Shown: positions 34,111 to 46,075 of the stretch, piece by piece
Position numbering within the stretch: the stretch's first letter is position 1
Layout of the letters: the number at the start of each line of letters is the position of its first letter
Source: Astropecten irregularis
Lineage: Eukaryota > Echinodermata > Asteroidea > Paxillosida > Astropectinidae
Direction: 5' to 3'
NCBI GenBank assembly: GCA_963971285.1
Contig: OZ020258.1
Location: 3,100,001-3,164,000 of the forward strand
DNA length: 64,000 nucleotides
Position numbers and translations under genes: made by a program
Notes under the pieces: model-generated
Seen by the model: the letters and a program-made list of their open reading frames with translations, nothing else
Databases searched by the model: none
Told to the model about the DNA's origin: nothing

Positions 34111-34948
34111 TTATTTGCTTAACTTTGATAGACTTTTATCTTGTCTTCAGAAAGATGACATTTTGGGAGTTGAATGAGTTCACAAGTTCTGTTATTCATG
34201 AATGTTTTAATACAGGTCGAGCAAAATCATGAAGCATTTAACAAAAATTCATCAATTATGTAAAAGAGATATACTGTTACCATTACACATTCAGTTTCAG
34301 AATACAATTAACATAAAACACAAAATACGAAAAAGTAAAACAATGTCTGATATATAGTAATAATGGAAATGTGACGAAACAAATGAATCTCATGTGAAAA
34401 ATGAAATTTATAATTTCTTATACGACACGTGCATATTTTTTAATTTGAATAATGTCGGTTTTGCAAATTCACTTTACAGACACGGTCGTTTGGCAAAATG
34501 ATAGTCTGTAAGCAAAATGGTAAAATATTTATAAAACACAATTCATTCTCAACAATGAAAGCAGGCGAACATTAACTCATTTGAATTGTACACCAGATGA
34601 ATGATTTCCCGACCCACAATTTGGAGAATTTGTTTTTAACAGAGTCTCTTTATCATGCACACAATGAGGGTATATTCAGTATTCTTGATTATTTATAAAT
34701 CCTCGCTCAAATCAAAATGTCTTTTTATAAAAGGAGATTTATTTTCATACTTGCAGATCTGAGTTGCGATGTTAATGGTGTACGGTTCACATCTTGTAAA
34801 ACAGCGAACGTTCAATAAAAGCTTTGTTGTGATGATGCACGGGGAGTTGGGAGGAATTTGACATGAAATTACGAATGCATTTGTTTAACAATACCTTTGA
34901 CATAGAAACGACGCTTTGTGAAAACCGCCAGAGGCTTACTAGACCTGT
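34111..34948. other. Intergenic, no feature seen
   Basis: AT-rich unique sequence. Confidence 0.5.
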
Positions 34949-34961
34949 GATATTACCTTTA
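34949..34961 (+). mobile_element. MITE-A terminal scrap
   Basis: GATATTACCTTTA, the last 13 bp of an A copy, shares its TTTA with the start of the next copy. Confidence 0.55.
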
Positions 34962-35302
34962 AAGGTAACCTTGCTTTTTGAAAACAAAATGCAGATTCAT
35001 GGGCAAAAATATCACGGAAGATACAATAACAGTCATCCGACATTTCAGTCCCATGCGATGCCCACTTTTTGAGAAAACAGTGAAAAACAGCCTCAGTATT
35101 TTTTAAGTCTATCATCTTTTTGATCTTTAAAAGATCAAATAATTTCGGTCACTGGTTTTGCTCTTTTCTGGATAAATACAGCATTTCGGGTAGAAAACGG
35201 TATGTTTCTACCATCACCATCTTTAAACCATGTAAGATATAGGTATTAAATCTGTGAAGATTACTGTTTCGGTATGCTACCAAAGTATGATACTACCTTT
35301 AA
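34959..35302 (+). mobile_element. MITE-A copy
   Basis: TTAAAGGTAACCTTGC to AAGTATGATACTACCTTTAA. The left terminal repeat is worn, and the GATCTTTAAAAGATC hairpin is retained. Confidence 0.92.
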
Positions 35303-35931
35303 CCGAATACATTTTCTGTTAAGCTCAGTAACCGAACTTTTTCCCGCCAAACCTTCAAAAACCTGCCGAGGCATGCACATTGTGATTCTTTGAAAACGTT
35401 TCGATTGGATTTCCATATTAATGAACACAAAAATACATAGTGCAATTTGTAGGGCCTATTCAGTTTGTCATTTGCCTTTGTGTTATCTATCTATCTACAT
35501 GAACTTGAAAAGTATACATTTTTGCCTCAAACGTCTCTTTTTGATTAATTTTGGATTGCCGTGATTCTTATTACACATAATAAACTTCTTATTGAAATCA
35601 ACAAAATTGAATAATGAATAACTAATGAGCTCCAACTATTTCAGTATTTTTCATACAGGCCTATAGGCCTAGATATTCATAGGTAGTTGTTATGTGTGTT
35701 CAATGTATATTATCCTGCCAAATGTTATCGGAATCCATAAATTCTAGCCGAGATCTGCATAGGGAACGATATCCGATCTTCACATTGGTTATACAAGAAA
35801 GTCCCAGCACGGCTCATTGAAGGCTAAACGGATTCACCTTATCTTCCCAAGGCGCACCACTCCATAAATACATTTGACTATTAAATATGAAATCACGTAG
35901 CATTGTTTGCTAACATAACACCATGCGATGA
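35303..35931. other. Intergenic, no feature seen
   Basis: AT-rich. Contains ATAGGCCTAGA at about 35662-35672. Confidence 0.5.
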
Positions 35932-36312
35932 TTAAAGGTAATATCATACTTTTGTTTTTGTTTTTTTAGTAAAGAAATACAGATTCATGGGCCGCAACTG
36001 AATACCAAGAAAGATACAGTAACAGTCATCTGTGACACTTGCAGTCCCATACGGTGACCACTTAAGTTTGAGAAAACAGTGGGAAAACAGCCACAGTATT
36101 TCTTACGGTCTTTTCTCTTTTATTTTTGATCTTTTAAAAGATCAAAAAGATTTTCGGTCGTTGTTTTACTAATTTCTGGATAAATACACCATTTCAGGCG
36201 GAAACATTTTAACGGTATGTTTCTACCACCACCATCTTCATACCCTGTAAGTTATACGTAAATCTGTGACCAATTCTGTTTTAATTTGTTACCAAAGTAT
36301 ATTACCTTTAAG
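35932..36312 (+). mobile_element. MITE-A copy, full length, abutting MITE-G
   Basis: TTAAAGGTAATATCATACTT to AAAGTATATTACCTTTAA. Its terminal TTA doubles as the left target duplication of the next element. Confidence 0.94.
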
Positions 36313-36732
36313 CAGAGTGTACACTGTCACATTTTCGGTAACCATCTCGGCAGTTATGTTGTCCAGGTATACGTTGTTGCTGAAAATGTGTATACACAGA
36401 CCAAAACGAGCCAGTGGATATCGCAGCAACATATCGGTAACATGTTGGCCAAATGTTGCTAGTGTAAACAGGGCCCAAGTTCGTGTTGCCCAGGCCTCTG
36501 CAGCCGATTTCACGAAACTTCAAATGTTGCGAAGGCCTATGCAAAATCTTTTTGCGTAACTTACGCAACATTTTCCTTCCTTGGTTGCACAAGTTATGGC
36601 CGTTTCACGAAACTTACGCAACATTTACGCAATGTTGCGTCAGTTACGCAACATTTCGTGAAATCGGTTGCAGGTACTGTTGCTCTAACTTGGCAACATG
36701 TTACCGAAAACATTGACAGTGTACACTCTGCT
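36311..36732. mobile_element. PIF/Harbinger-like MITE-G with TTA duplication and nested palindrome
   Basis: AGCAGAGTGTACACTGTCAC to GACAGTGTACACTCTGCT, flanked by TTA on both sides (36308-36310 and 36733-36735). The centre is interrupted by the palindrome at about 36500-36670. Confidence 0.85.
36502..36672. mobile_element. D-like palindrome nested in MITE-G
   Basis: GCCGATTTCACGAAACTT at the left and ATTTCGTGAAATCGG at the right, with repeated TTACGCAACATTT and GCAATGTTGCG inside. TGCAG occurs on both sides. Confidence 0.75.
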
Positions 36733-36735
36733 TTA

Positions 36736-38995
36736 CGCGCCAAAGATAACCCAGCCGAAATCCCAAGGATATATCAATGGAGGACATCAGAATCAAAATG
36801 TGTTACAATTGAATCTGATATCATAAAGCAGTATGTTGTGGTTTGCAGCAAGGTTCCATCAACACGGAATCGGAAATGAGAAGTCTAGTCTGCCAGCAGG
36901 GGGTCGTCCTGGCTATTAATAAACCACGGGAACGGTCTAGTTTGGGGAGACGGAAACCAGACAGTCGAGTATAGGATTAAGAAGCAGGGAGCAACACACC
37001 TGACTTCAATTGACATCAACTTTACTTTTCTTTCTCGAGCCGCAGTGCATGCAGTGGGGGTATAGTCTACACTTCAGCCGTTAAACTGATTAGCCCCCAC
37101 CCAGGACAATAATCCACGACCTCGCTAGGGTCATACGAGACTTGGGTTATGTCAATAAATATGTTACCGTCACTATTTTAGTGTCCTTGGGCTCAAATTG
37201 CTTCATTCATCGTTGATTGACTAGGCCAGTACCTGTTGTGATTTCTCCCAAAACGTGAAATTCGATAGACGTTCCATATAGAAAAAGAAAGCCACATGGA
37301 CTTATTCTGCTTCAATGTGTCTAGTACTATTATTTAAAAAGGCCTATACATGTATATAACATCAGCCAAAGAGAGATATAGGCCTAGATTTCGAAATCCA
37401 AATAATTTGCTTGACCTGGTTTTGCAATGTCGTGTGTAATAATGCAGTTTAACAATGGAAGCTATACCTGCTCATGTCTGAGACTGACGCCACGAGTTGA
37501 ATATTAAAGACGGGAAATCAAATCCAGAATCAGGCTTGTCAAAATAATGACTGTTTTCAGCCTTTACAGTGAAACTTTTACAGAAGTAGCCTCTTTTAAA
37601 GTGATTTTACCCCAAGTACACATCATAGCTTGTATATTTTAATATAATAACCATTGCCACTTTTCCTTCCTCCATAGTCTTAAATGCATCAGCAGGTAAT
37701 GGTACAATATATAGGCCTACATTACTTTGGGTTTCCATTAGGCTATGTAAAACATTATAAGACTTTAGACATTACTTGTGTGGCATATTGCTATGTTGGC
37801 ATTTGTTCCTGGAAGAGTGACACTATTTCATATCAAATGTCCATTATACTTTTCTCAATTTAAGGATAACAATAGTTGTAAGGTTTTTGAAAAACCAATG
37901 TCGTCCTTCCAGAATCGTGGTCAACGCCAACAACATCTCATTTGTCAGGCAAGGTATAGCAAGCCTTTATCAGTAATCGGTCTGGGCAGGAAAACAAGAC
38001 AACCTATGTTTGCTAGTTGACCTCAGTGGCCAAAAGCAGGCACCCTTAATCTGTCAGATGACTGCACTTCAAAACGCGTGTATAGCTGACACCTCGCGGG
38101 GTCAGGGAGTTGACAGATGGGAGCACAAACCCCTGAACACATTGTGCTACACTGGAGTCGAGTGAGTATACTTCTAGTGCCACACTGGGAGTGTATTCTA
38201 CTTGATGATAGACCGATGTAAGGTCGCGTTACTGTAGTTGATGAATTTAACAAGTCACAATCTCATTCAAATACTTATCCTTGTATCGTACACGATGTAC
38301 TTCCTTAGGAGGGATTTTCTTTTGGCTCTCAGTGTTCCACAACATAAAAGATATCCGTGAACTGAGTTGTAGGTGTTTTTCTTTCTATGATGCGTCCTTA
38401 TCGGCCTCAAGGAGAAATGTTAAGTGGCTTCTCACTAAATACACCATTTCCTCTCTTCTGTGGCATTGATGGACTGTAAAGTAGAGTTTATTATTAAGAG
38501 TCTATAGTATGGCTTCGGCCTTGGTTTATTGTAGCAGCTTCAGACGGTCAGAGAATATTCCACACTTGTTCGTGCTGCGTGGGTTGACCCGTCTTGGTAT
38601 TGGTGATGGGTGTGTGCAGAAACCATCAAGCAACAGTATTATAAACCCACATCCGTTGCCTAGTTTTCACCAGATTCCATGGTCATATTTCATAGCTGCA
38701 TGCTTTCCTAATTTACGAACCAAGACCAGACTATGCTCTGTTTTGCCATACCAAATGCAATTGCCACGACCCAGTTTATTTTGATGCTGTCTCATACAAC
38801 TTCTATAGAGTTATGGTCGGAAGATTGACGATAGACTCATCTTTGCTTATTATATTTGATAGCACTGAATACCACAAGTGACAGTATCTATAAATCAGCG
38901 CACAGCTCAGACCGTATAGACTTAATGCAGGATGCAGACATTATCTAGTCTTATAAATCCAGTCGCATTTGGGCGAAGTCAGTTCACTGTCCCCT
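36736..38995. other. Intergenic, no gene recognised
   Basis: 2.2 kb without repeat matches. Open frames of up to 91 codons (38509-38784) show no motif or splice context. Confidence 0.5.
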
Positions 38996-39152
38996 GGGGT
39001 CGATTTCACGAAGCCCTACGATCGATCGTAACTCCAGTTACGAAGGATAACCCATCGTAGGACACCTATCCCACGTAGGGCTGCAATTCACCAAATGTCC
39101 TACGATTGATAGTAATTTACGATGAGCTTGGTGAAATCGACCCCTGGTCCCC
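38996..39152. mobile_element. Palindromic MITE-E, complete
   Basis: GGGGTCGATTTCACGAAGCC to GGTGAAATCGACCCC. It contains CCTACGATCGATCGTAAC and the mirrored GTCCTACGATTGATAGTAA. CCCCTG flanks it on the left and CTGG on the right. Confidence 0.9.
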
Positions 39153-39457
39153 TACGAATTATAGAAAAACCAGGAAGCGATTTCACATTTTGAATTTTCT
39201 ACTGGACAAGCCCGCCCTTTAATGCGCGTTGATTTCCGGTGTTGAGGCGTGGGGTCAGGGGTCACGGTTTCCCGCTTAAATCGTAATACCAACCTTCTCA
39301 ACTTCCTGATCGTGTGCTTATCGTATCCTGTCAGGTATGTGGGGGTTTGGCAACCAGTTTAACTTGAAAACAACCAAATACATGTAATAGAAGGGGGAAT
39401 TATTTCCTTTATCGTAAACGGGTTTCCCATGAAAAACATACTTCCTTCTCACGGTGT

Positions 39458-39829
39458 TTAAAGGTATAATACATTGATTGGTCAAGGTCACAGAATTCAG
39501 AACAGCACTTGTCTTGTGATCCAGCATGTACATCATGTACATGACCTGTGAAAATCTGAGCTCAACAGGACGTCTGAGTCACGAAAACCTTACTCAATTT
39601 TTCTTATAAAACATAAGAATGGTTTTGATCTTACCCCGAGATCAAAACTGTTTATGGTCTTTGTTTGACTAATTTCTGGATAACTTACACCATTTCAGGC
39701 GGAAATATTTTAACGGTATGTTTCTAAATTCTATATACCAGCACCGATGATCTTCATACCCTGAAAGTTATACGTTAATCTGTGAACATTTCTGTTTGGG
39801 TATTATCAAATCCTGTATTGAACCTTTAA
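39458..39829 (+). mobile_element. MITE-B copy, full length
   Basis: TTAAAGGTATAATACATTGA to AAATCCTGTATTGAACCTTT plus AA, with the GATCTTACCCCGAGATC hairpin and small insertions. Confidence 0.94.
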
Positions 39830-40014
39830 TAAATCCTAACTGAAATATTTAGTGAACAAGTTCAACATTTTGTAGGCCTCCTTGCAGTCCTTGGATCCTG
39901 TGCAGGTTTTATGACCGTATACGATGTACGGCAGAATGACACATCTTCATCTGCAGTTTGACTCAAAGTGCACTTTAAGATGCCAGGGCATTTTGCTGCA
40001 GGTCCAAACCGTTC

Positions 40015-40182
40015 ATGTTACAAGCCATCAGTAGTAACCACGAAGAGGTTACGATCCGACGTGATGACTTCTTCCTTAAGATAACATCGCCGGGGACACC
40101 GCGACGACACACGGAGTCGCGGACCGTAGATATAGACAACCCAGACCGGCAATGCAGCAAATCACATCACGTTAGCACGTAA
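40015..40182 (+). CDS. Unrecognised coding-like segment, 55 codons
   Basis: An ATG-initiated frame in a CpG-rich patch. It includes NHEEVTIRRDDFFLKIT and SPGTPRRHTESRTVDIDNPD and stops at TAA 40180. Codon use (ACG, CGA, TCG, CCG) and the charged, proline-containing sequence look more coding than the surrounding AT-rich frames. Upstream in the same frame the next stop is about 45 bp before the ATG, and a CTGCAG acceptor lies just before 40001. It could be a terminal exon or an isolated small frame. The opposite strand is also open over much of the same stretch, which lowers confidence. Confidence 0.2.
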   Translation: MLQAISSNHEEVTIRRDDFFLKITSPGTPRRHTESRTVDIDNPDRQCSKSHHVST

Positions 40183-40475
40183 CTTGGCGCGCGATGGCGA
40201 CAGTTAGCTCAACCGTACGGCGCCTTCGGGATATCTACAGATTCACTTGAGCAGAAGATGATACGTCCAATAGCAATCTCGTCGACATGTCACCGTCATA
40301 TTGAAGCAGCGAAAGTGGAAACCAATTGTATTTGAAATGATGCATTGACATTGCATGAAAATGATATTCTGAAAATGATAATCACAAATTATACTAGGCC
40401 TATAGACTATTATGCTTTCGAACAGATGAAAAGAATACAGGTTAACTCTGAATGCAACAGATGAAACGATAGCAG

Positions 40476-40517
40476 TACAGCCTGACAATTATTGTCACAG
40501 CCTGACAATTATTGTCA
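40476..40517. repeat. 20-bp tandem duplication holding a palindrome
   Basis: ACAGCCTGACAATTATTGTC occurs twice in direct succession; each contains the perfect palindrome GACAATTATTGTC. Confidence 0.9.
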
Positions 40518-41028
40518 CATGTTCCTCACAGTATACAATGAGGCTTAAAATCAGGAAGCAACTCAACATCACCCAAATCAAAATGATCAAAAGGCAACAG
40601 AGACATAGGCTGCATCCCGGAATCTGTTGTCTAGAGCTAGGTCTAGGTCTTCGCTCCATTGGAAATACGCGGAGACACCAAGACAATAGACCTAGCCGTA
40701 GATCTGGAAGCCCGTTTCGGATACGACCTAAGATAGGTGAAAATATGGATTGTATTCACAGAGTGTATTATTTTACAGCATCATAGTATTATTATTATAT
40801 ATATATTGAAGTTATACTTCACATTTGGCCTGGACGAAATTTACAACCACTGAAACGGAATCATTTTTTTAGAATCATGCTGAACCTATTTTTGTTGAAT
40901 TAAATGAAAACTTAAAAATAGTTTGCCATCTGGCCTCGCTGCAGGGTGCACATTGCTCCCGATACATGTAGCCTACTTGTTATAGCCTTTCCCGAAAGAT
41001 ATAATTCTGGATAAAATAATCACCACAC

Positions 41029-41075
41029 CTGGTAAACTGAGGGACTGCTCTAAAATAAGCTGAGGCGGCAGCCAT
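41029..41075 (-). CDS. Possible first coding exon (weak)
   Basis: The minus strand reads CCAAGATGGCTGCCGCC at the start, a good Kozak context overlapping a YY1-type AAGATGGC motif. It encodes MAAASAYFRAVPQFT and reaches a possible donor ACCAG|GTGTGG. YY1 sites overlapping start codons are common in animal first exons. There is no homology and the donor is mediocre. Confidence 0.15.
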
Positions 41076-41684
41076 CTTGGAAACATGGCGTCTTTCTAGC
41101 ATTAGCACCATCCAGGGAGACCATAACGAGCTACACACAGCCTCATCCATCATAGAATAGGTATTCATATCCAGACAGGTTTGGGACAAGGTGTGCCGTG
41201 GAATTCACATCTTACCTACGTGGTGTCATATCCAGGCACACACCAAAATAATAAAGCGATATTTTTCCAGTAAGGTTTTCACCCCGTTGTCAAACACTGA
41301 ACACTTGGCAGCCCAGCCCAGTCAAGCTGCTTGATGGATGGCCCCAGTACGGAACATTCCTGGTAGTGACAGGAGTTTTCTTTTAAAGAAACACTTTAAA
41401 ACATGTTTCGTATCCCGTGTGTGACAGCAAGTCACTTTAAAATGTGACATGATACGCAATCAGCGCTGATATCCTGGGCCATTTCTTGGGAAAAAGATTG
41501 ACGAACTTTGGTAAAACTGGCCGTAATTGCTCCATGATATCAATATCATTCATCATGGAGATACACTTTGACTAATAATGCACTGATAAATGTCGATATC
41601 AGGTTTGATTTGTGATCGTCATTCACATAAAATGACAGTATGATAAAACATGACTTGATAATGATAACTTTTGTATAATAAAGT

Positions 41685-42031
41685 TTAAAGGTACAACTAG
41701 TACAGGATTGGTAGCATATCCAAAAAGAAATGTAGTTACAGATTTACGTATAACTTTCAGGGTATGAAGATGGTGCTGGTAGAATCATACTGTTAAAATA
41801 TTTCTGCCTGAAATGGTGTAAGTTGTCAAGAAATGAGTCAAACAAAGACCAAAAACAGTTTTGATCTCGGGGTAAGATCAAAACGATTCTTTATGTTTTG
41901 TAAGAAAAATTGAGTCAATGTCCAATTGAGCTTTAAAACTCTGAGGTTTATGATTTCATGTACATCACTACATGTCAGTGATCAAACAAAGTACGAGTAT
42001 AATTTTATTTTATCGCGCATTATACCTTTAA
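41685..42031 (-). mobile_element. MITE-B copy
   Basis: TTAAAGGTACAACTAGTACA to GCGCATTATACCTTTAA. The GATCTCGGGGTAAGATC hairpin is intact; the outer right part is diverged. Confidence 0.92.
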
Positions 42032-43459
42032 AGTACACATCCCAACAGACAGTCATAAATAAACTCGGTGGAAGTCCTATTTCTACACAGCCCCTCCAAA
42101 AAAGGCAATGTAACGGTTTGATACCAACAAGCCCTAATTCTGTCAAGAAGCCCAATGTACGCTTCACTTCAGTTGCACCTCTGGTCATGTGTCACATATA
42201 CAGCTACCAATATGCACGTGTAAATTACTTCACATGATGACACCATAGAAAGTACAAGATATAGCAAGCATGGTACCATCACTAGCGGCACGCGACCGCC
42301 AGTCCAGCCACACTCATATTGTTTATACCAAGTACAATCCGTCTTCTTGCTCAGTATTGTATCTTGATGCGCTTGTGTTGACATTACACTATGACATATT
42401 GAAGCAAGCAAGTACAAGGTCAGCAAAAAAAAGAGAAAAACGAGAGTTTGTCAAAAAAGAAAGAAAAAAGGTTGTGATAATAAATACATGTGAGCACGCG
42501 ACGCTTATTTAGCTGCGTCCAATCCCCAGTGCACTGAGAGGACCTCATAGGGGCTACACGCATACCCAAGTATGTGACCCACCGACCCGATCTAATTTGG
42601 CCAGCCAAATTTGGCGAAGGCACACCGCTGGGCACACGACTGGTGGCCGCACGCCTCCAATCCATATATGGGCATGACAGTGGATTCTCTTAATAAGAAC
42701 TTGATTTGAAAAAAAAACTCGTATTGTTGGAAACTGCATATTGCGCAGAAATGCCCTTAAAATACCAGCATAGCACTCCAGGGCATTTATTTATCCCAAT
42801 TGAGGTTGGAATTTGCCAAAATGCTTCCACTATCGCCTGAATTCTTTCACACTTTTTTAGCCGAAGCATTCTTGACATTTTACAAAAAGAGTGATTCTGA
42901 CGTTGTTTTGACTTCATTTTCCAAACAACCGCTCTGGTCCATGGAATACTTTGCACTGGAGTCATTCCACATAAATTGACATTATGACAAATGAACTATT
43001 CTGAAAGACAAGCCTACCTGTATTGAATGTAGCATGTAAAAAGCCAGTGACAGAATAGCTCATTTGGTATATTTGACTCCATGCATCATTATTTTGAATG
43101 AGTTCTCTGCCATATTGAGTTTTGCACAAGTAGGTTTTACTTGAACTCGACTCGAAACAACACCAAAAATCTGCCTTTCTGTCAATCCCAACAAAACAAA
43201 TTGGAAGTAAACCAATGTAGGGCGAAACATTAAGGCTTAACAGTTTTATTCAAAGAGTATTAACTCTTTAACCAGATAAATTCTTCGCAATTTGCCAACA
43301 GTGAGTGAGAAACCGTAAAATACGCGTTTCAAATGGGTTAAAGATTAGTACTTGAATTGAGATATGTCACCTCTCAGTGCATGGAGATGTACAAATCAAC
43401 TTAATAAAGTTAACTTAGTAAGGTCTCTCGGAGTGCAAGCATGTTCTATTCTGTATGTT
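42032..43459. other. Intergenic, no gene recognised
   Basis: Purine-rich AAAAAAGAGAAAAACGAGAG tract near 42426; no coding motif. Confidence 0.5.
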
Positions 43460-43789
43460 TTAGTGTTCATATATGATTAGTAAAGGTCACAGAACAGCAC
43501 TCACACCAGTCTGATCCAACATGTATAGGCTAGGCCTACATGAAATAAGCGGCCTGTGAAAATGTGAACTCAATCGGACATCTGAGTCACGAAAAACCGT
43601 CTCAATAGACCAAAACTGTTTTCGGTCTTTGTTTTACTAATTTCTTGATAAATACACCATTTCAGGCGGAAATATTTTAACGGTATGTTTCTACCAGGAC
43701 GGCAATCTTCATATCCTGAAAGTTATACGTAAGTCTGTAAACATTTCTGTTTCTGATTGTTACCAATCCTGTACTGTACCTTTAAACTA
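43460..43789 (+). mobile_element. MITE-B copy with a TAGGCCTA-type insertion
   Basis: TTCATATATGATTAGTAAAG to CAATCCTGTACTGTACCTTT plus AA. The central hairpin half is deleted. TAGGCTAGGCCTA (43526-43538) interrupts the CCAACATGTA-CATGAAAT seen in other copies. Confidence 0.92.
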
Positions 43790-45091
43790 TACTTATTTTC
43801 ATTTAAGCTATAATTTCAGTTTAGGACACACGAACAATCCCACTGTATTAACTTTTAAACCAGCACTTAGTATTGGCCAATCTGCAATTAACAAATAGAC
43901 GATTTATTTTTAGTTCAAAACCAAGCAAACATGACGTTTTATCATTGGTCGCTCTTGAGAAAATGACAATCTTATAAAATTATACTGTGTGATAGCAGTA
44001 TCCAAGACAATATGAACGATCCAGCCAAGGCATAGTTATGGTATCATACGTGAATAACTCAATGCCACTAATAGTCATTCATCGTATAGAACCCCCAGGA
44101 AATAAGCAGAAAACCTCGGATGCAACGTGTACAGATTGCTCGGTTCATGAACCATTAGAAACTTATTTAGAAGTTCCACTAAGTTCCCCAAACCAGTACG
44201 CACCACAGTGAATGTTTCCAGGTGCTGACCTACATAGCTACTCACATCATACAGAGCTAGGTACACTCATCATTATGATTGTTTTACCTAGGTCAGATAA
44301 ACTTTCCTAAACGGTTTTGAAAAGATGTCACTTCAATTGAGACTGAATTTATATAGATCTTGTCACGATTAATATCCAGGCAGATCCTTGATCGCCTTGG
44401 GGTGATCCTCACCAAAATGACAAATCCCTATGCGCAATAACATGTTTAATTAACAGCTAATAGGATGACCATTGTGCTCTGAAGAAATCATACCTATGTC
44501 TTTCAGGGAAACCATGTCGGATTGATTCTGTTTTCAGACACTATTTTCCCGTTCACAAGTCATGGACAATACCGCGTGGTCAAGACATGTTGGTGGCCAG
44601 AGATGTCCAGAGGGGCTAAGCTATTTCAAGAAGGTCATCCTTCTACCTCAATGACTCACCTCAGTATAAATGTCTCCCTCCATGATGGTTTCAGTGGTTT
44701 CAGTGGCCAAACCTTGAATATGATACGATAAAATTTGTGTGATTTGGGTCCTAGTGGCGTCTGTAAGGCCAAATGTAAACATTGGTTTGTGCCGTTTCCC
44801 ACACCTCAAGACCGCGAAGAGTTGGTCATACAGTGAAGACTGAAACGGCCTTGATTACAGCCAAAAGAAATGTGTCAGCTCAAATACACACCACTCGCAA
44901 ACGGCTACCAAATTCACATCATCTCAGCTTACCGTTTGCTTGCTCACTAGTTCGTACTCAAGAAAATCCATCGTTTGAAACCAAATATCTTAATAAGTTC
45001 TCTACCCTGAGTTTACTGAACACAATCCTTACTTCATGTTCAACTTGATTTTAGTCAAGAAAGATTTGAGGCTTTGCATGGTGGCAATTGG
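43790..45091. other. Intergenic, no gene recognised
   Basis: Unique sequence; short frames only. Confidence 0.5.
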
Positions 45092-45190
45092 TATGTGGAT
45101 CGGTTTGCGAAAACACCATGCAAGAATCGTTCGCACTTCTCGTAATGTCTCAACGTTTCGACTAGCATGCTCTAGTCCTCATTAGGAGAC
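45092..45190 (-). mobile_element. Penelope-like terminal fragment (type J)
   Basis: TGTGGATCGGTTTGCGAAAA, CACCATGCAAGAATCGTTCG, CTCAACGTTTCGACTAGCAT. Minus-strand 45190-45147 folds GTCTC-CTAATGAG-GACTAG-loop-CTAGTC-GAAAC-GTT-GAGAC, hammerhead-like with one core change. Confidence 0.6.
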
Positions 45191-45491
45191 CTTGGTTTTA
45201 GTCCATGAATTCCTGTTATCTGGTAATATCAGACGTAATCTCATCACACGTGCCCAACCATTCTGGCCAAGACACGATTTCTTAAATGTAGGCGGCCTTA
45301 ACCCCCAAAAATGGAAGTACGAGTATAAATGAGTGTGATTGTGTGGTGTGGACGAGGTTTTGTGGAACACTCCGCAGATTTGTGTCATCAATTTCATCAT
45401 GGAGCTATAAAACAGACAACTCCTTGATTTCCAACAGTTCAGCAGCTCCACCGCAACTTCAATTTTCTGTGAAGTTAAGCCTTCCCAGTAA

Positions 45492-46075
45492 AGCAGAGTG
45501 TACACCGTCGACATTTAGGGTAACAATCTCGGTAACATGTTGCCCAGGTACCTTGTTGCTGAAAATGTTGTCAGTGTGCACAGAGCAAAACGAGTTGGGT
45601 AACATGTCGCAGCAACATCTCTCGGTAACATGTTGCCCAACTGTTCCTCAGATGTTGACGAAAGAGTGGAAATGCATTTACTTCGGCGCCGACATGTTGT
45701 CAACATTATCCAATCAGGAGTAGGCTATGAGGTCACTTGACATAGTGTCGTCACACGATTTGGACAAAATGGCAGATACGAGGTGGTCTAAAGACAACGA
45801 GAAAAACATAATTCGAGTTATGGGTAGAATGCTCTGTAGCATGCAAACAGGACACCATCAAACAGAAAGCTGTAATGCAAGATATTGCAACTACATTGGA
45901 AAATTAGCCATCCAAAAAATCCTCATTTCCGCTCATTGTTCAACATCAACATTTCGGTAACATGTTGGCCAAATGTACACAAGGCCCTAAGTCGTGTTGC
46001 CCAGGTGTGTTGCCCTAACTGGGTAACTTTATTACCGTAAATTTTACCGAAATTGTTGACAGTATACACTCTGCT
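45492..46075. mobile_element. MITE-G, longest copy, with an internal open frame
   Basis: AGCAGAGTGTACACCGTCGA to GACAGTATACACTCTGCT, flanked by TAA at the left and TTA at the right. It has about 300 bp of unique interior (45655-45945) that the shorter copies lack, so it may be nearer the autonomous parent. Confidence 0.8.
45769..45960 (+). CDS. Open frame inside MITE-G, possible remnant DNA-binding protein
   Basis: From the ATG at 45769 it reads MADTRWSKDNEKNIIRVMGR, then continues to a stop in the element's terminal repeat (64 codons). An initial Met, acidic/basic residues and RWS..NEKNII recall the start of SANT/Myb-like or MADF domains, which accompany the transposase in PIF/Harbinger elements. 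The resemblance is short and unproven, and most of such a domain would be missing. Confidence 0.2.
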   Translation: MADTRWSKDNEKNIIRVMGRMLCSMQTGHHQTESCNARYCNYIGKLAIQKILISAHCSTSTFR

